DNA of 35,030 bases from Sulfurimonas sp. (GCA_027064515.1 JAMOPL010000120.1:1-35030), one strand, 5' to 3'. Positions 1 to 9,350 are shown, counted from the first letter of the stretch. The notes: a model not told the origin generated them from the sequence alone. Made by a program: numbers and translations.

Positions 1-1060
1 TATCACCAAAAACACCCATTGCAAGCACTACTACAGAACTAATACTGAAGTTTATTGTCATATAGACACTATTAATAAAAGTAGGCATTTTTGTCTCTAC
101 TTCATGAATCACTGACAACATAATAGGACCATTAGCAAACATAAAAAGACCTAAAAAGGCTAAAAGTGGAAATGTAGTATAAACGGTGCTGCTAAATAGA
201 AAAAGTGTCATGGTTAAGGCTGCGCCACTCGACATGATTACCAATGTCTTTTGTCGGCCTATTTTATCAGAAATTGTTCCACTTAAAAAAGTACCAATAA
301 CACCAAAAAACTGTAAAATAGAAAGAGCAATACTTGCATACCAGAGGGAAAAACCATGCTGCGTGAGATAGACTGCAAGATAAAGTGTCACAGCCATTTT
401 CATGGCTGATTGAAAGAACATAAATCCGCTCATCACCCCAAAAAGAGGTAAAAAACGTTTCACTTCAGCCATTGCATCACCCTTTTCAGCTTTTTTAGTA
501 AACTTCTTTTGAGTAAATGTAAAATCTTTTAGTCTAAAATAAAGAATAAATGAAGCCAAAAAACCAAATGGCATCAATTTCCACGTACCCTCCAATCCCC
601 AGAGCGAAACAGCTCCCGTTACAAGTAAAGGACCTACAGTCCGAGCCAACTCTCCACCGACCATATAGTAACTCATACCCCGTCCTAATTTCTTACCCGA
701 TGATGCTTTGATAATTCCAGGAGAGGGGATATGAAAAAGTGTTGAACTGACACCTGATATAGTAAGAAGTATCACTAACATTGCATAAGAGTCTGTAAAC
801 CCTAAAAGAGACATACTAAAAGCAGTAAGTGCCGGAGAGAGTATGACAAAATAGCGTGCATCTGTCCTCTCAGCCAAAAGCCCAAAAAAAGGATTCAACA
901 AAGAGGGCAGTTTTCTTGCTATATCTAAAAAAGCACTCATTGCGAGCGTCATACCAAGCTTCTCTATCAAAAGTGGTAATAAAGGAGCTAGAAAAGCTGA
1001 ATAGGTATCATGAGCCAAGTGCGCCAATGAAATTGTTATGACATGGTTTTTTTGTTGCAT
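1..1060 (-). CDS. MFS transporter (partial, runs off the window start)
   Basis: Minus-strand frame opens with ATG at 1060-1058 (MQQKNHVITISLAHLAHDTYSAFLAPLLPLLIEKLGMTLAMSAFLDIARKLPSLLNPFFG...). The parts I translated at both ends are open. Hydrophobic MFS-like sequence. Confidence 0.8.
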   Translation of the reverse strand, partial: MQQKNHVITISLAHLAHDTYSAFLAPLLPLLIEKLGMTLAMSAFLDIARKLPSLLNPFFGLLAERTDARYFVILSPALTAFSMSLLGFTDSYAMLVILLTISGVSSTLFHIPSPGIIKASSGKKLGRGMSYYMVGGELARTVGPLLVTGAVSLWGLEGTWKLMPFGFLASFILYFRLKDFTFTQKKFTKKAEKGDAMAEVKRFLPLFGVMSGFMFFQSAMKMAVTLYLAVYLTQHGFSLWYASIALSILQFFGVIGTFLSGTISDKIGRQKTLVIMSSGAALTMTLFLFSSTVYTTFPLLAFLGLFMFANGPIMLSVIHEVETKMPTFINSVYMTINFSISSVVVLAMGVFGD

Positions 1061-1077
1061 TTTCAATATAACAGAAC

Positions 1078-1590
1078 TTAAAATATAGTAAATTGAAAAT
1101 GTAAAAAGCTCATTACACTCTCTATATCTTTAACAACATTTTCCATAATATCACCTACTTTACTGCCTGCAAAAAGACGTGCCATAATATAACCATTCAT
1201 CATGCCTATCATAACTTCACCATTACTTTTTTCATATACGGAGATACTCAACGGCATTTTAACAGACATATATTTATTACTATCATCTCGCAGCATTTCA
1301 CCAGAGAGTTTTGCATTACAAAATTTAATGATTTTTACTCTACCAACGTCAAGTCCTCCATTTTCTAAAATCTCTTTTTCCTGGTCTATTACAGTTGTTA
1401 CATGCCATCCTTTTTGATGGTTGATTCTTTGTACAATAAGATTCACTGTTTTATCAAAATCATAACTTGATTTAATCTCTTTAAATAGCATTGTTGGAGC
1501 CGCTACTTTAAATACAAAGCCCACAACAAAAAGACTCATAACCATTCCTAAAATAAAACCAATAACTACACCTAATTTAACATTCATCAT
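1078..1590 (-). CDS. DUF302 domain protein with N-terminal membrane anchor
   Basis: ORF track, 170 aa; N-terminal TM segment, then SSYDFDKTVNLI..GWHV..IKFCNA...MPLSISVYEKSNGEVMIGMMN, typical of DUF302. Confidence 0.7.
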   Translation of the reverse strand: MMNVKLGVVIGFILGMVMSLFVVGFVFKVAAPTMLFKEIKSSYDFDKTVNLIVQRINHQKGWHVTTVIDQEKEILENGGLDVGRVKIIKFCNAKLSGEMLRDDSNKYMSVKMPLSISVYEKSNGEVMIGMMNGYIMARLFAGSKVGDIMENVVKDIESVMSFLHFQFTIF

Positions 1591-2549
1591 ATCTCCTCAA
1601 CACAAATATTTCCGGCTACACACTCTTTGAGTGTTCTTTGCATTACAAAAGCAACAACCCCTGTTGTTACCAAAATAATACATAGGCTTAAACTATAAAA
1701 CAAAGCATTATGATAGGTCATATACATAAGCAATGTTGCAATCGTCATAGCCGCTAAAGGAAAGGTATATGCCCACCATGAGATAAAGAACTCTTGTGTA
1801 TCATATATTTTCATTAACAAAAGCAGTAGAACAAAAGTAAAAAATGCTATGGAGTATAAAAAAAGGCTCATCATATCAATACTGCCATTTGTAATTCTAA
1901 AATAGCTAATAAAAGCAACCGCAGGGGGAGCTATAAAAATAAAAAATGTCGGTACAAGCTTCTTTGCCAAAGGGTGATGAAATATAATTCTATAAAGCAT
2001 AATCGTAAAGAGTACCAACCAAAAAAACAACCCAATACTAAAGAAAAAAACTGACACATACAAGGGTGCAGCATCAACACCTACAACAGGAACCAGTAAA
2101 TTTCCCACTATTGGAATAAACCATGCAGGATTACTATGAACAATATCAAACTGATTGATAATCCAATAGCGCAGTACTATAAATGTAAAAATTAGCTGCA
2201 GTGGTGCACCTATATACCAGAATAAAATTGAAATTGTTGGTGCATAATCATAATAAGCAATACTCACAAGCAAAAAACTAATAGAAATTGTTGCCATAAA
2301 AGCACTCTTTACAGGATGATAAAATTCTTTTCTTACAGCATATGGGTAAAGAAATAACTTTATCATGTAGAGTATAAAAATAGTAAAAAAAAGTACTGTA
2401 TCCACAACAAGCAGTGTTTCATAGACAATATAAGGCATACCAATTAAATGATATGCCTTTGCCATAGCAATAACAAAACCCGAAAATCCCATCACAACGG
2501 CAAAAAGCTGTACAGGAAAAAATTCTAAGGAACGTTTTGTTATCTGCAT
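1587..2549 (-). CDS. SLAC1/TehA (TDT) family transporter-like membrane protein
   Basis: 320 aa, about 10 TM segments, F..VQLFAVVMGFSGF start; overlaps the downstream DUF302 ORF by 4 nt. Confidence 0.65.
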   Translation of the reverse strand: MQITKRSLEFFPVQLFAVVMGFSGFVIAMAKAYHLIGMPYIVYETLLVVDTVLFFTIFILYMIKLFLYPYAVRKEFYHPVKSAFMATISISFLLVSIAYYDYAPTISILFWYIGAPLQLIFTFIVLRYWIINQFDIVHSNPAWFIPIVGNLLVPVVGVDAAPLYVSVFFFSIGLFFWLVLFTIMLYRIIFHHPLAKKLVPTFFIFIAPPAVAFISYFRITNGSIDMMSLFLYSIAFFTFVLLLLLMKIYDTQEFFISWWAYTFPLAAMTIATLLMYMTYHNALFYSLSLCIILVTTGVVAFVMQRTLKECVAGNICVEEI

Positions 2550-2767
2550 CTATTACCTCGACCAAAGCCCTGTCCTCTGCCACGACCTTGTCCTTCAAAA
2601 CCCTGTCCTCTACCACGACCTTGTCCTTCAAAGCTCTCTTTTCTTCCCATGTCGTTTCTCTCTTCAGAGAACGCTACTTCTGTTTGATTCATCGCAAAGC
2701 GACGCCCCATACCACATCTTTGTCTCATTCCGCGACCTTCGCATCTGAACATATTTCTATTTCTCAT
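2540..2767 (-). CDS. Small Gly/Arg-rich repeat protein (75 aa)
   Basis: MRNRNMFRCEGRGMRQRCGMGRRF...FEGQGRGRGQGFEGQGRGRGQGFGRGNRCR; AAAGGAA ribosome-binding site upstream of ATG; overlaps the start of the next gene, consistent with an operon. Confidence 0.6.
   Translation of the reverse strand: MRNRNMFRCEGRGMRQRCGMGRRFAMNQTEVAFSEERNDMGRKESFEGQGRGRGQGFEGQGRGRGQGFGRGNRCR
2568..2633. repeat. 33-nt tandem repeat, two copies, coding for EGQGRGRGQGF
   Basis: CCCTGTCCTCTGCCACGACCTTGTCCTTCAAAA (2568-2600) and CCCTGTCCTCTACCACGACCTTGTCCTTCAAAG (2601-2633), 31/33 identical. Confidence 0.9.
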
Positions 2768-2817
2768 AATATTTCCTTTCTTGCGCCTTTTTTGGCGTTT
2801 ATTTCAAATTAATGTGC

Positions 2818-2847
2818 ACATATGTTCGAATTATAGCGAACATATGT
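2818..2847. promoter_or_regulatory. 11-bp perfect inverted repeat, putative operator upstream of the repeat protein / SLAC1 / DUF302 genes
   Basis: ACATATGTTCG (2818-2828), 8-nt spacer, CGAACATATGT (2837-2847). Confidence 0.6.
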
Positions 2848-2896
2848 TCAAAATGTCAAGTTTATATTATTAATTGGCTTAATAAAAATAACATTT

Positions 2897-3922
2897 TTAA
2901 ACAATATAAATATCTTTTTCTTTTTTAGTAATAATACTACCTATGATACTGCTATATTCATAACCACTATCAATAAGTTCAGTTAATAAATTGTTTGCAT
3001 CTTTTTCTTTTACTGATATTAAGAGTCCTCCTGAAGTTTGGGCATCATAAAATAATATATCATCTTTTTTATTAGAACATACAGTTTTTGGACTTAAATA
3101 TGCTTTGTTATTGTAAGTTCCCGCAGGGATTATTCCCATATCTGCCATATCTTTTGCTTCTTTTAAAAATGGGATATTATCATAAACAAATTTTATAGAT
3201 AAATCTTTATCTTTTATCATCTCAAAACTATGCCCAGCAAGACCGAAACCAGTTATATCTGTAACTGCACTTACATCATATTTTTGCATAATTTTTGAAG
3301 CATTATAATTAAGTTGTGCCAAAATATTAGAAACTTTTTTTATAGTTATTTTATCTAGCATATCTGCTTTTATAGCAGTAGTTAATATGCCCATACCAAG
3401 TGGTTTTGTTAATATTAAAACATCATCTATTCTTACAGTATTATTTCTATAAAATTTATTAGGATTAATAACTCCTGTAACACTAAGTCCATAAAGCATC
3501 TCTGGGGTTTCAATAGTGTGTCCACCAACTAGTTTGGCTCCACACTCATTTATCTTATCTAATCCACCTGATAATATTTCATTTAATATCTCTTTTGAAT
3601 GATTACAACCATCAAATCCTACAATATTAAGTGCAGTTTTCGCTTTGGCTCCCATAGCAAATATATCACTAAGAGAATTTGCTGCTGCTATTTGCCCATA
3701 AATAAATGGATCATCTACAACAGGGGTAATAAAATCTAATGTTTGGACTAATGCCATATCATCATTAATCTTAAAAATACTAGCATCATCACTTGTATCA
3801 AGTCCTACTAAAATATTTGCATCGCTACTTGCTAATCCACTAAGTGCTATGTTTAGATCGCCCGGATCTAACTTAGCAGCTCAACCAGCAGCTTTTACAA
3901 ATTTTGTTAATTTCGCATCCAT
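2897..3922 (-). CDS. selD: Selenide, water dikinase SelD, selenoprotein (Sec at codon 14)
   Basis: Extending the 286-aa ORF upstream through TGA (3883-3881) gives [67 protein letters not shown]..., the SelD active-site region with Sec at the catalytic position. ATG at 3922-3920. Confidence 0.95.
3853..3871 (-). promoter_or_regulatory. Putative bacterial SECIS hairpin of selD
   Basis: Minus strand: TGA, 9 nt, then TTAGATC-CGGGC-GATCTAA (7 bp perfect stem, 5-nt loop containing GGG). Confidence 0.75.
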
Positions 3923-3929
3923 TGTTATC

Positions 3930-4286
3930 CTAAAAAGTTAAAACTTTATCGCACTCTTCTACCCAAGAGGCTAATTTTCCCATAGTAGATTTGATACTAT
4001 CATCAAAATACGGCTGATCTTTAAACAATCCACATCTTGCTTGACAGCTTCCACAAACTTGTAGTTCAATCCCTTTTTCAAATAATTCTTTTAACATTTG
4101 AACTAAATCTACATCATATTGTTCTGGTTTTTTGTTGCATTCTCTTGCTAAATCAACAGAATCATTCATTAAAAATATTTTTACTTCATTGTCATTTTCA
4201 AATAATTTTTGTGCAAGTCTTAATCCATTGTAAGCTACATCACTTCCATCATATGGTTGATGATTAAATATAATTAAAATTTTCAT
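3930..4286 (-). CDS. DsrE-family sulfur/selenium relay-like protein
   Basis: 118 aa, MKILIIFNHQPYDGSDVAYNGLRLAQKL...VCGSCQARCGL; DsrE-like fold start and Cys motif. Confidence 0.75.
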   Translation of the reverse strand: MKILIIFNHQPYDGSDVAYNGLRLAQKLFENDNEVKIFLMNDSVDLARECNKKPEQYDVDLVQMLKELFEKGIELQVCGSCQARCGLFKDQPYFDDSIKSTMGKLASWVEECDKVLTF

Positions 4287-4297
4287 TTTTTATCCTT

Positions 4298-4900
4298 TTA
4301 TAATGTTGTTGTTTGTGTATGCAGAAGCATATCCATACTATCATAGGCATTTCCTATTTCACCTACTTGTAGTTCTTGTGTATCTATTTTATAAAAATTC
4401 ATACAAAGACCGCAACTATATATATTAACACCTCTATTTTCAAACTCTTTTAAAATCTCTATTGTTGTTTGATTTTTAGTCGTTAAAAAAACACCTTTAT
4501 TTACCAAAATAATATTTTTTGGCAACTCTTTAAACTCTAATGTTGTTTTTAAAAAACCTTCCATTAAAATGTTACCAAGCTCACCATCTCCTACTTTATC
4601 ATCTTTGATAAATATAGTTTTATCTAAAAACTTATTTTCTTGTGAAGTTCCCACGATATTACACTCATATCCTTTTATAATAATAATTTTTGTAATATTA
4701 TCTTCTAATTCTTCAATTTCATAACTATAGCCATTGTTTGTAGCATATCTTTTAATATTTTCAACTGACGAAGTTGCATTAACTAAAACCTCTAAAATTG
4801 AATCATTCTCTAAGCTCTCTAAAGCTTTTTTTGTATCCAGCACCGGTTTTGGACAATCTTGATTACAACAATTAATTTGCACTGTTTTACCTCTTTTCAT
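4298..4900 (-). CDS. yedF: YedF-type selenium metabolism protein (TusA-like N-domain + DsrE-like C-domain)
   Basis: CCNQDCPKPVLDTKKALESL TusA-type CPxP motif; C-terminal ILVNKGVFLTT...YSCGLCMNFY; next to selD. Confidence 0.8.
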   Translation of the reverse strand: MKRGKTVQINCCNQDCPKPVLDTKKALESLENDSILEVLVNATSSVENIKRYATNNGYSYEIEELEDNITKIIIIKGYECNIVGTSQENKFLDKTIFIKDDKVGDGELGNILMEGFLKTTLEFKELPKNIILVNKGVFLTTKNQTTIEILKEFENRGVNIYSCGLCMNFYKIDTQELQVGEIGNAYDSMDMLLHTQTTTL

Positions 4901-6013
4901 CTATTTTACCTCATTTGATATTATTAAAAAAGAAAATGAACTTGGATCATAATAATCTAATGTTTTATTAGCAACTTCACCATAAGGATAACCAAACATA
5001 TTTAATGGATATTTTACTGTTTTTGGATAAAGTTCAAAATCTCTAGCATAATTAAAACCAATCCAATTCATCTCCCAAGAATGCAAATATTTTTCATTTA
5101 ATTCTTGAACTCTTTTATCTGAATATTGTAAATTTTCTACTAACTCAAGTTTTGTTATATCAGCAGGATCACAAGGTATCCATCCAATTCCAGGAATATA
5201 ATACTCGACTCTACAGTGTTGCCATGAAGAGATATTAGCCATTCCATTTTTACTTGTTCCAAGTGCATGAGAAAAATTACTTTTACCTAGTCGTATCCCA
5301 AACACTTCCCGTGCAGGTGTGCCTGAAGCTCGAACTAATGCAGTAAATAAAGAACTAAGATCAGTACATTTACCACCATAATAACCATTAGTATAAATTT
5401 TCTCTATCTCTTCATCTTTTACCATTTGTCCAACATCTCCAGTCCCACAACCGACAACATTTTTATCTCTAAAGGTATGTGAAGTGCACCAAAAATATAT
5501 AGCTTTTACTTTTTCAAATCTATCTTTTTTACCTCTTGTAATTCTATTGGCTAAAGCTTTTATAATACCTGTAGTAGGTATATGATTTGTTGATTTTAAA
5601 AAGGGCTCTACCTCTTTTGGTATAGATAAATTTTTATAACTTGCTTTTTGTATATCTTTTATATTAACTGTTCTAAAAGATGTCTGCACTTGCATAGATA
5701 TCTCTATATGATTATTTTTTATATTTTTATCCCATTTGCTAAATAAAGTTAATGCATCATATTTATTTTGTCTAGTTAAAAAGACTTTTTTATAATTACC
5801 AGCATAATGTAAATATTTTACTTCTTGGTAACTTGAATTATATGGCATAGGATTCCATAATTTCACTGGATACTTGTTGTCATTATTTTTGATATCAAAT
5901 ATATATTTAATATCAAAAGTTCTTATATTTTTATCTTTTGAAAATAGTATCGTTGGAGATATAGCTATAAGACTAAGTGCTGAACCAAATTTAAAAAAAT
6001 CTCTTCTTTTCAT
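4901..6013 (-). CDS. Tat-exported transglutaminase-like protein
   Basis: MKRRDFFKFGSALSLIAISPTILFSK (twin-arginine signal); GGKCTDLSSLFTALVRASGTPAREVFG...SHALGT...GIGWIPCDPADI transglutaminase core Cys/His/Asp. ORF track starts at 6043; the start at 6013 has an AAGGA ribosome-binding site. Confidence 0.75.
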   Translation of the reverse strand: MKRRDFFKFGSALSLIAISPTILFSKDKNIRTFDIKYIFDIKNNDNKYPVKLWNPMPYNSSYQEVKYLHYAGNYKKVFLTRQNKYDALTLFSKWDKNIKNNHIEISMQVQTSFRTVNIKDIQKASYKNLSIPKEVEPFLKSTNHIPTTGIIKALANRITRGKKDRFEKVKAIYFWCTSHTFRDKNVVGCGTGDVGQMVKDEEIEKIYTNGYYGGKCTDLSSLFTALVRASGTPAREVFGIRLGKSNFSHALGTSKNGMANISSWQHCRVEYYIPGIGWIPCDPADITKLELVENLQYSDKRVQELNEKYLHSWEMNWIGFNYARDFELYPKTVKYPLNMFGYPYGEVANKTLDYYDPSSFSFLIISNEVK

Positions 6014-6075
6014 TGTAAATCCTTTTTTTAATGAGGATGACAAATAATTACAGCTTCGTAAAAAAATTATTGTCT

Positions 6076-6094
6076 GCCTAAACCTTAGGCCTAA
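6076..6094. promoter_or_regulatory. Inverted repeat in the divergent transglutaminase/selA promoter region
   Basis: GCCTAA-ACC-TTAGGC overlapping TTAGGCCTAA. Confidence 0.45.
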
Positions 6095-6140
6095 TTACAT
6101 TTATATATAAGAGTTTAACATTATTTATATAAAATTTTAC

Positions 6141-6146
6141 TATAAT
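6141..6146 (+). promoter_or_regulatory. Putative -10 element of selA
   Basis: TATAAT 35 nt upstream of the preferred selA start. Confidence 0.5.
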
Positions 6147-6180
6147 GGTAAATAAAATTTTACTAAAATATGGGAAAAAT

Positions 6181-7515
6181 ATGGAATTATTGAGAAAATT
6201 ACCAAAAATAGATAAATTAATAGAAGAAAATCTTTTTAAAGATTGTTCAAACAAATTAGTAATAAAAATTGCAAAAATGAAAGTTGAAAACTTAAGATTA
6301 GATATATTAAATGGGAACATATCTGATTTTTCTTATGATGATTTGATTAAAAATATAAAAAAAGAGTATGAACAAATTTTAGCTTCATCTTTAATTCCAC
6401 TTATAAATGCAACAGGTGTGATTCTTCATACAAATATGGGAAGGAGTTTGATATCTCAAGAGATACTAGATAGGGCATCTAAGAATATTGTAAATTATTC
6501 AAATTTAGAATATGATTTGCAAAAAGGTTGTAGAGGCGAGAGATATGAGCATGTAAGTAAACATTTTAAATCACTTCTTGGAGTTGAAGATATTTTGATT
6601 GTAAATAATAATGCTAGTGCTGTATTTCTTATACTAAATACTTTTGCTAAAGAAAAAGAAGCTATAGTTTCAAGAGGAGAGCTAGTTGAGATTGGTGGAA
6701 GTTTTAGAATACCGGAAGTTATGAAAAATAGTGGTGCTATTTTATGTGAAGTTGGAGCTACAAATAAAACAAAACTAAAAGATTATGAAGAAAATATCAA
6801 TGAGAATACAGCAATGCTTATGAAAGTGCATAAATCAAACTATACCATTGAAGGATTTAGTGATGAAGTTGACTTTAAAGATATTAAACAATTATCTCAA
6901 AAGCATAATCTGCTTGATTATTATGATTTAGGAAGTGGTTATATTCCAAAATTACCTTATAATTTAAGCGCTTATGAACCAACGATTGATGATATACTAA
7001 AACATAATCCATCGTTGATAAGTTTTAGTGGTGATAAACTTTTTGGTAGTGTTCAAGCAGGTATTATTGCAGGGAAAAAAGAGCTTATTGATAAGCTAAA
7101 ACAAAATCAACTTTTAAGAATGTTAAGAGTTGATAAGATTACTTTAAGTATTCTTGAAGAGACAATAAAGGCATATCTTGAAGAAAATTATCAAGATATT
7201 CCTACACTAAATATGCTTTTTGTAAATCTAAAAGAGCTAGAAGACAGAGCAAATAAAGTTATAGAAGAGGTTGGAGATGGTATATGTAAATTAGTAAAGA
7301 CTACAACATATATGGGTGGAGGAACTTTACCAAATAAAACATTTCCATCTGTTGCTATTTCTATAAAAGGTAAAGCGAATAAATTAGAAAAAGAGTTTAG
7401 AAAAAGTAATATTATTGGAAGAATTGAAAATGATAAGTTTTTACTCGATTTTAGAACAATTTTACCTCAAGATGACAAACAAATGATAATTAGTATTAAA
7501 GAAATAATACTATGA
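6181..7515 (+). CDS. selA: L-seryl-tRNA(Sec) selenium transferase
   Basis: MELLRKLPKIDKLIEE...INATGVILHTNMGRSL...SFSGDKLFGSVQAGIIAGKK (PLP lysine region). ORF track starts at 6145, but that ATG overlaps the TATAAT; the ATG at 6181 follows GGGAAAAAT. Confidence 0.95.
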   Translation: MELLRKLPKIDKLIEENLFKDCSNKLVIKIAKMKVENLRLDILNGNISDFSYDDLIKNIKKEYEQILASSLIPLINATGVILHTNMGRSLISQEILDRASKNIVNYSNLEYDLQKGCRGERYEHVSKHFKSLLGVEDILIVNNNASAVFLILNTFAKEKEAIVSRGELVEIGGSFRIPEVMKNSGAILCEVGATNKTKLKDYEENINENTAMLMKVHKSNYTIEGFSDEVDFKDIKQLSQKHNLLDYYDLGSGYIPKLPYNLSAYEPTIDDILKHNPSLISFSGDKLFGSVQAGIIAGKKELIDKLKQNQLLRMLRVDKITLSILEETIKAYLEENYQDIPTLNMLFVNLKELEDRANKVIEEVGDGICKLVKTTTYMGGGTLPNKTFPSVAISIKGKANKLEKEFRKSNIIGRIENDKFLLDFRTILPQDDKQMIISIKEIIL

Positions 7516-9335
7516 AAAATATAGTTATAGGAACAGCAGGTCATATAGACCACGGTAAAACATCTCTTATCAAAGCATTAAATGGTTTTGAAGGAGATAG
7601 TACAAAACAAGAAAAACAAAGAGGTATCACTATAGATCTTAGTTTTTCATATATGCAAAACAACGATACAAATATAGCTTTTATAGATGTACCTGGGCAT
7701 GAAAAACTTGTAAAAAATATGATTTCTGGTGCTTTTGGTTTTGATGCAGCATTAGTATTAATAGATGCAAAAGAGGGAATTAAGCCTCAGACAATTGAGC
7801 ATCTGGAGATACTTAATTTTTTAGAGATAAGAAATATTATTATAGCACTCAGTAAAGCTGATTTAGTAGATAAAGATACTGTTAAATATCAAAAAGATAA
7901 TATTTCAGAGTTTATAAAAAGATTTAAAAATCTAAATTTAAAGAATATAATACCTGTTTCAATTTATGATAACAATTCAATAGAGTTATTAAAAGAACAG
8001 CTTTTTTCTTTAACTAAAGTTGAAAAAAGATCAAATGGCATTTTTAGATATTATGTAGATAGAAGTTTTTCAATATCTGGAGCTGGTAGAGTCGTAACTG
8101 GAACTGTTTTGGACGGAAATATTTCATTGCAAGATAAAATTATAGTTGCAGGATATAATAAAGAAATAAAAATAAAAAATATTCAAGTACATGAAAAAGA
8201 TGTAGATGAAGCTTTAGTATCTCAAAGAGTAGCTATAAATTTACAAAATCCAAAAATAGATATAAAAAAAGGAGATCTTCTTACAAAAAAAGGTTTTATT
8301 AGGGGATTTACAACTATAGATGTATCTATAAATATTTTATCTGATCACAATATAAAACACAATAGTACTTTGGTCTTTTTTATGGGAACAAAACAACTAA
8401 ATGTTAAAGTGTTGTTTTTAGATCCAAATCAACAATTTGCAAAGATAGAATTTAATCAAGAGATATATAGTGTTTATAATGAACCATTTATACTAAGTCA
8501 ATCAGGTAGTGTAATAGCAGGTGGTAGAGTACTAAATCCTATAAATGATCCTATTAAGAAAAAAAATAAACTTATACTACTAGAAGCTTTAAAACAAAAA
8601 GATTTTATCAAGGCTTTTGAACTTCTTGTTGCTATTCATAAAAAAGGCTTTGGATTAATATCATCGAATCAAAGATTCGGATTAAACCATAAGAAAGCCA
8701 TTGAGATAGCATCAAAAATAAATAATATTTTTGTAGATGAAGATGAGCTTGTATTATATCCAAATACTACAATAACTTTAATAGAAAATATTATTTTGGA
8801 TATATATAAGAAAAACGGTTTTGCATTATTATCCTCCAAATCATTAAATTTAAAAATAAAATGGGCAAGTTTAAAATTGATAGATACAGCATTGCAAAAC
8901 TTACTACAAAAAAATTTGATTGTATTTGAAAATGGAGTTTATAAAAATCCAGATTGTAATATAGAAAATATAGATAAGTTTATGCAAGATAAACTTTTAG
9001 ATATATTAAATTCAGATAATATAATGCCAAAAGCTCCTTATAATATATATGATGATTTAGACATAGATAGACAAATGGGGGATAAAGCACTAAAAAAATT
9101 AACATCATCTAAACAAGTTGTAAGGTTAGAACATAATTTATTTATAAGTTATGAAAAATTAAATATATTAATAAGAGAATTAAAAAATATTATCAGAAAA
9201 GAAAGCTTTATAGATATAAACATATTTAAACGGCATTATCCTAATCTTTCAAGAAAATATATAATTGCATATTTAGAGTATTTAGATAAACAAAATGATA
9301 TAATACAAGATGGACTTAAAAGAAAATTATCTTAA
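7512..9335 (+). CDS. selB: Selenocysteine-specific elongation factor SelB
   Basis: GTAGHIDHGKTSLIKAL..GDSTKQEKQRGITIDLSF, DVPGHEKL GTPase motifs, 607 aa with winged-helix-like C-terminus; 4-nt overlap with selA. Confidence 0.95.
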   Translation: MKNIVIGTAGHIDHGKTSLIKALNGFEGDSTKQEKQRGITIDLSFSYMQNNDTNIAFIDVPGHEKLVKNMISGAFGFDAALVLIDAKEGIKPQTIEHLEILNFLEIRNIIIALSKADLVDKDTVKYQKDNISEFIKRFKNLNLKNIIPVSIYDNNSIELLKEQLFSLTKVEKRSNGIFRYYVDRSFSISGAGRVVTGTVLDGNISLQDKIIVAGYNKEIKIKNIQVHEKDVDEALVSQRVAINLQNPKIDIKKGDLLTKKGFIRGFTTIDVSINILSDHNIKHNSTLVFFMGTKQLNVKVLFLDPNQQFAKIEFNQEIYSVYNEPFILSQSGSVIAGGRVLNPINDPIKKKNKLILLEALKQKDFIKAFELLVAIHKKGFGLISSNQRFGLNHKKAIEIASKINNIFVDEDELVLYPNTTITLIENIILDIYKKNGFALLSSKSLNLKIKWASLKLIDTALQNLLQKNLIVFENGVYKNPDCNIENIDKFMQDKLLDILNSDNIMPKAPYNIYDDLDIDRQMGDKALKKLTSSKQVVRLEHNLFISYEKLNILIRELKNIIRKESFIDINIFKRHYPNLSRKYIIAYLEYLDKQNDIIQDGLKRKLS

Positions 9336-9350
9336 ATACGAGGAAAATAA

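Noticed and set aside
186-1041. Plus-strand ORFs 186-371 and 856-1041
   Set aside because: Antisense to the clear minus-strand MFS reading frame; no recognisable protein features.
2568-2633. Possible CRISPR array
   Set aside because: Only two directly abutting copies with no spacers; a coding tandem repeat.
2419-2812. ORFs 2419-2631 (-) and 2537-2812 (+) over the 33-nt repeats
   Set aside because: The repeat unit is a multiple of three, so several frames stay open; the frame of 2540-2767 has the ribosome-binding site and a coherent Gly/Arg-rich product.
6145-6180. SelA start at 6145 as listed in the ORF track
   Set aside because: ATG overlaps a TATAAT -10-like element; 6181 has a better ribosome-binding context and matches the typical SelA N-terminus (xLLRKLPKID).
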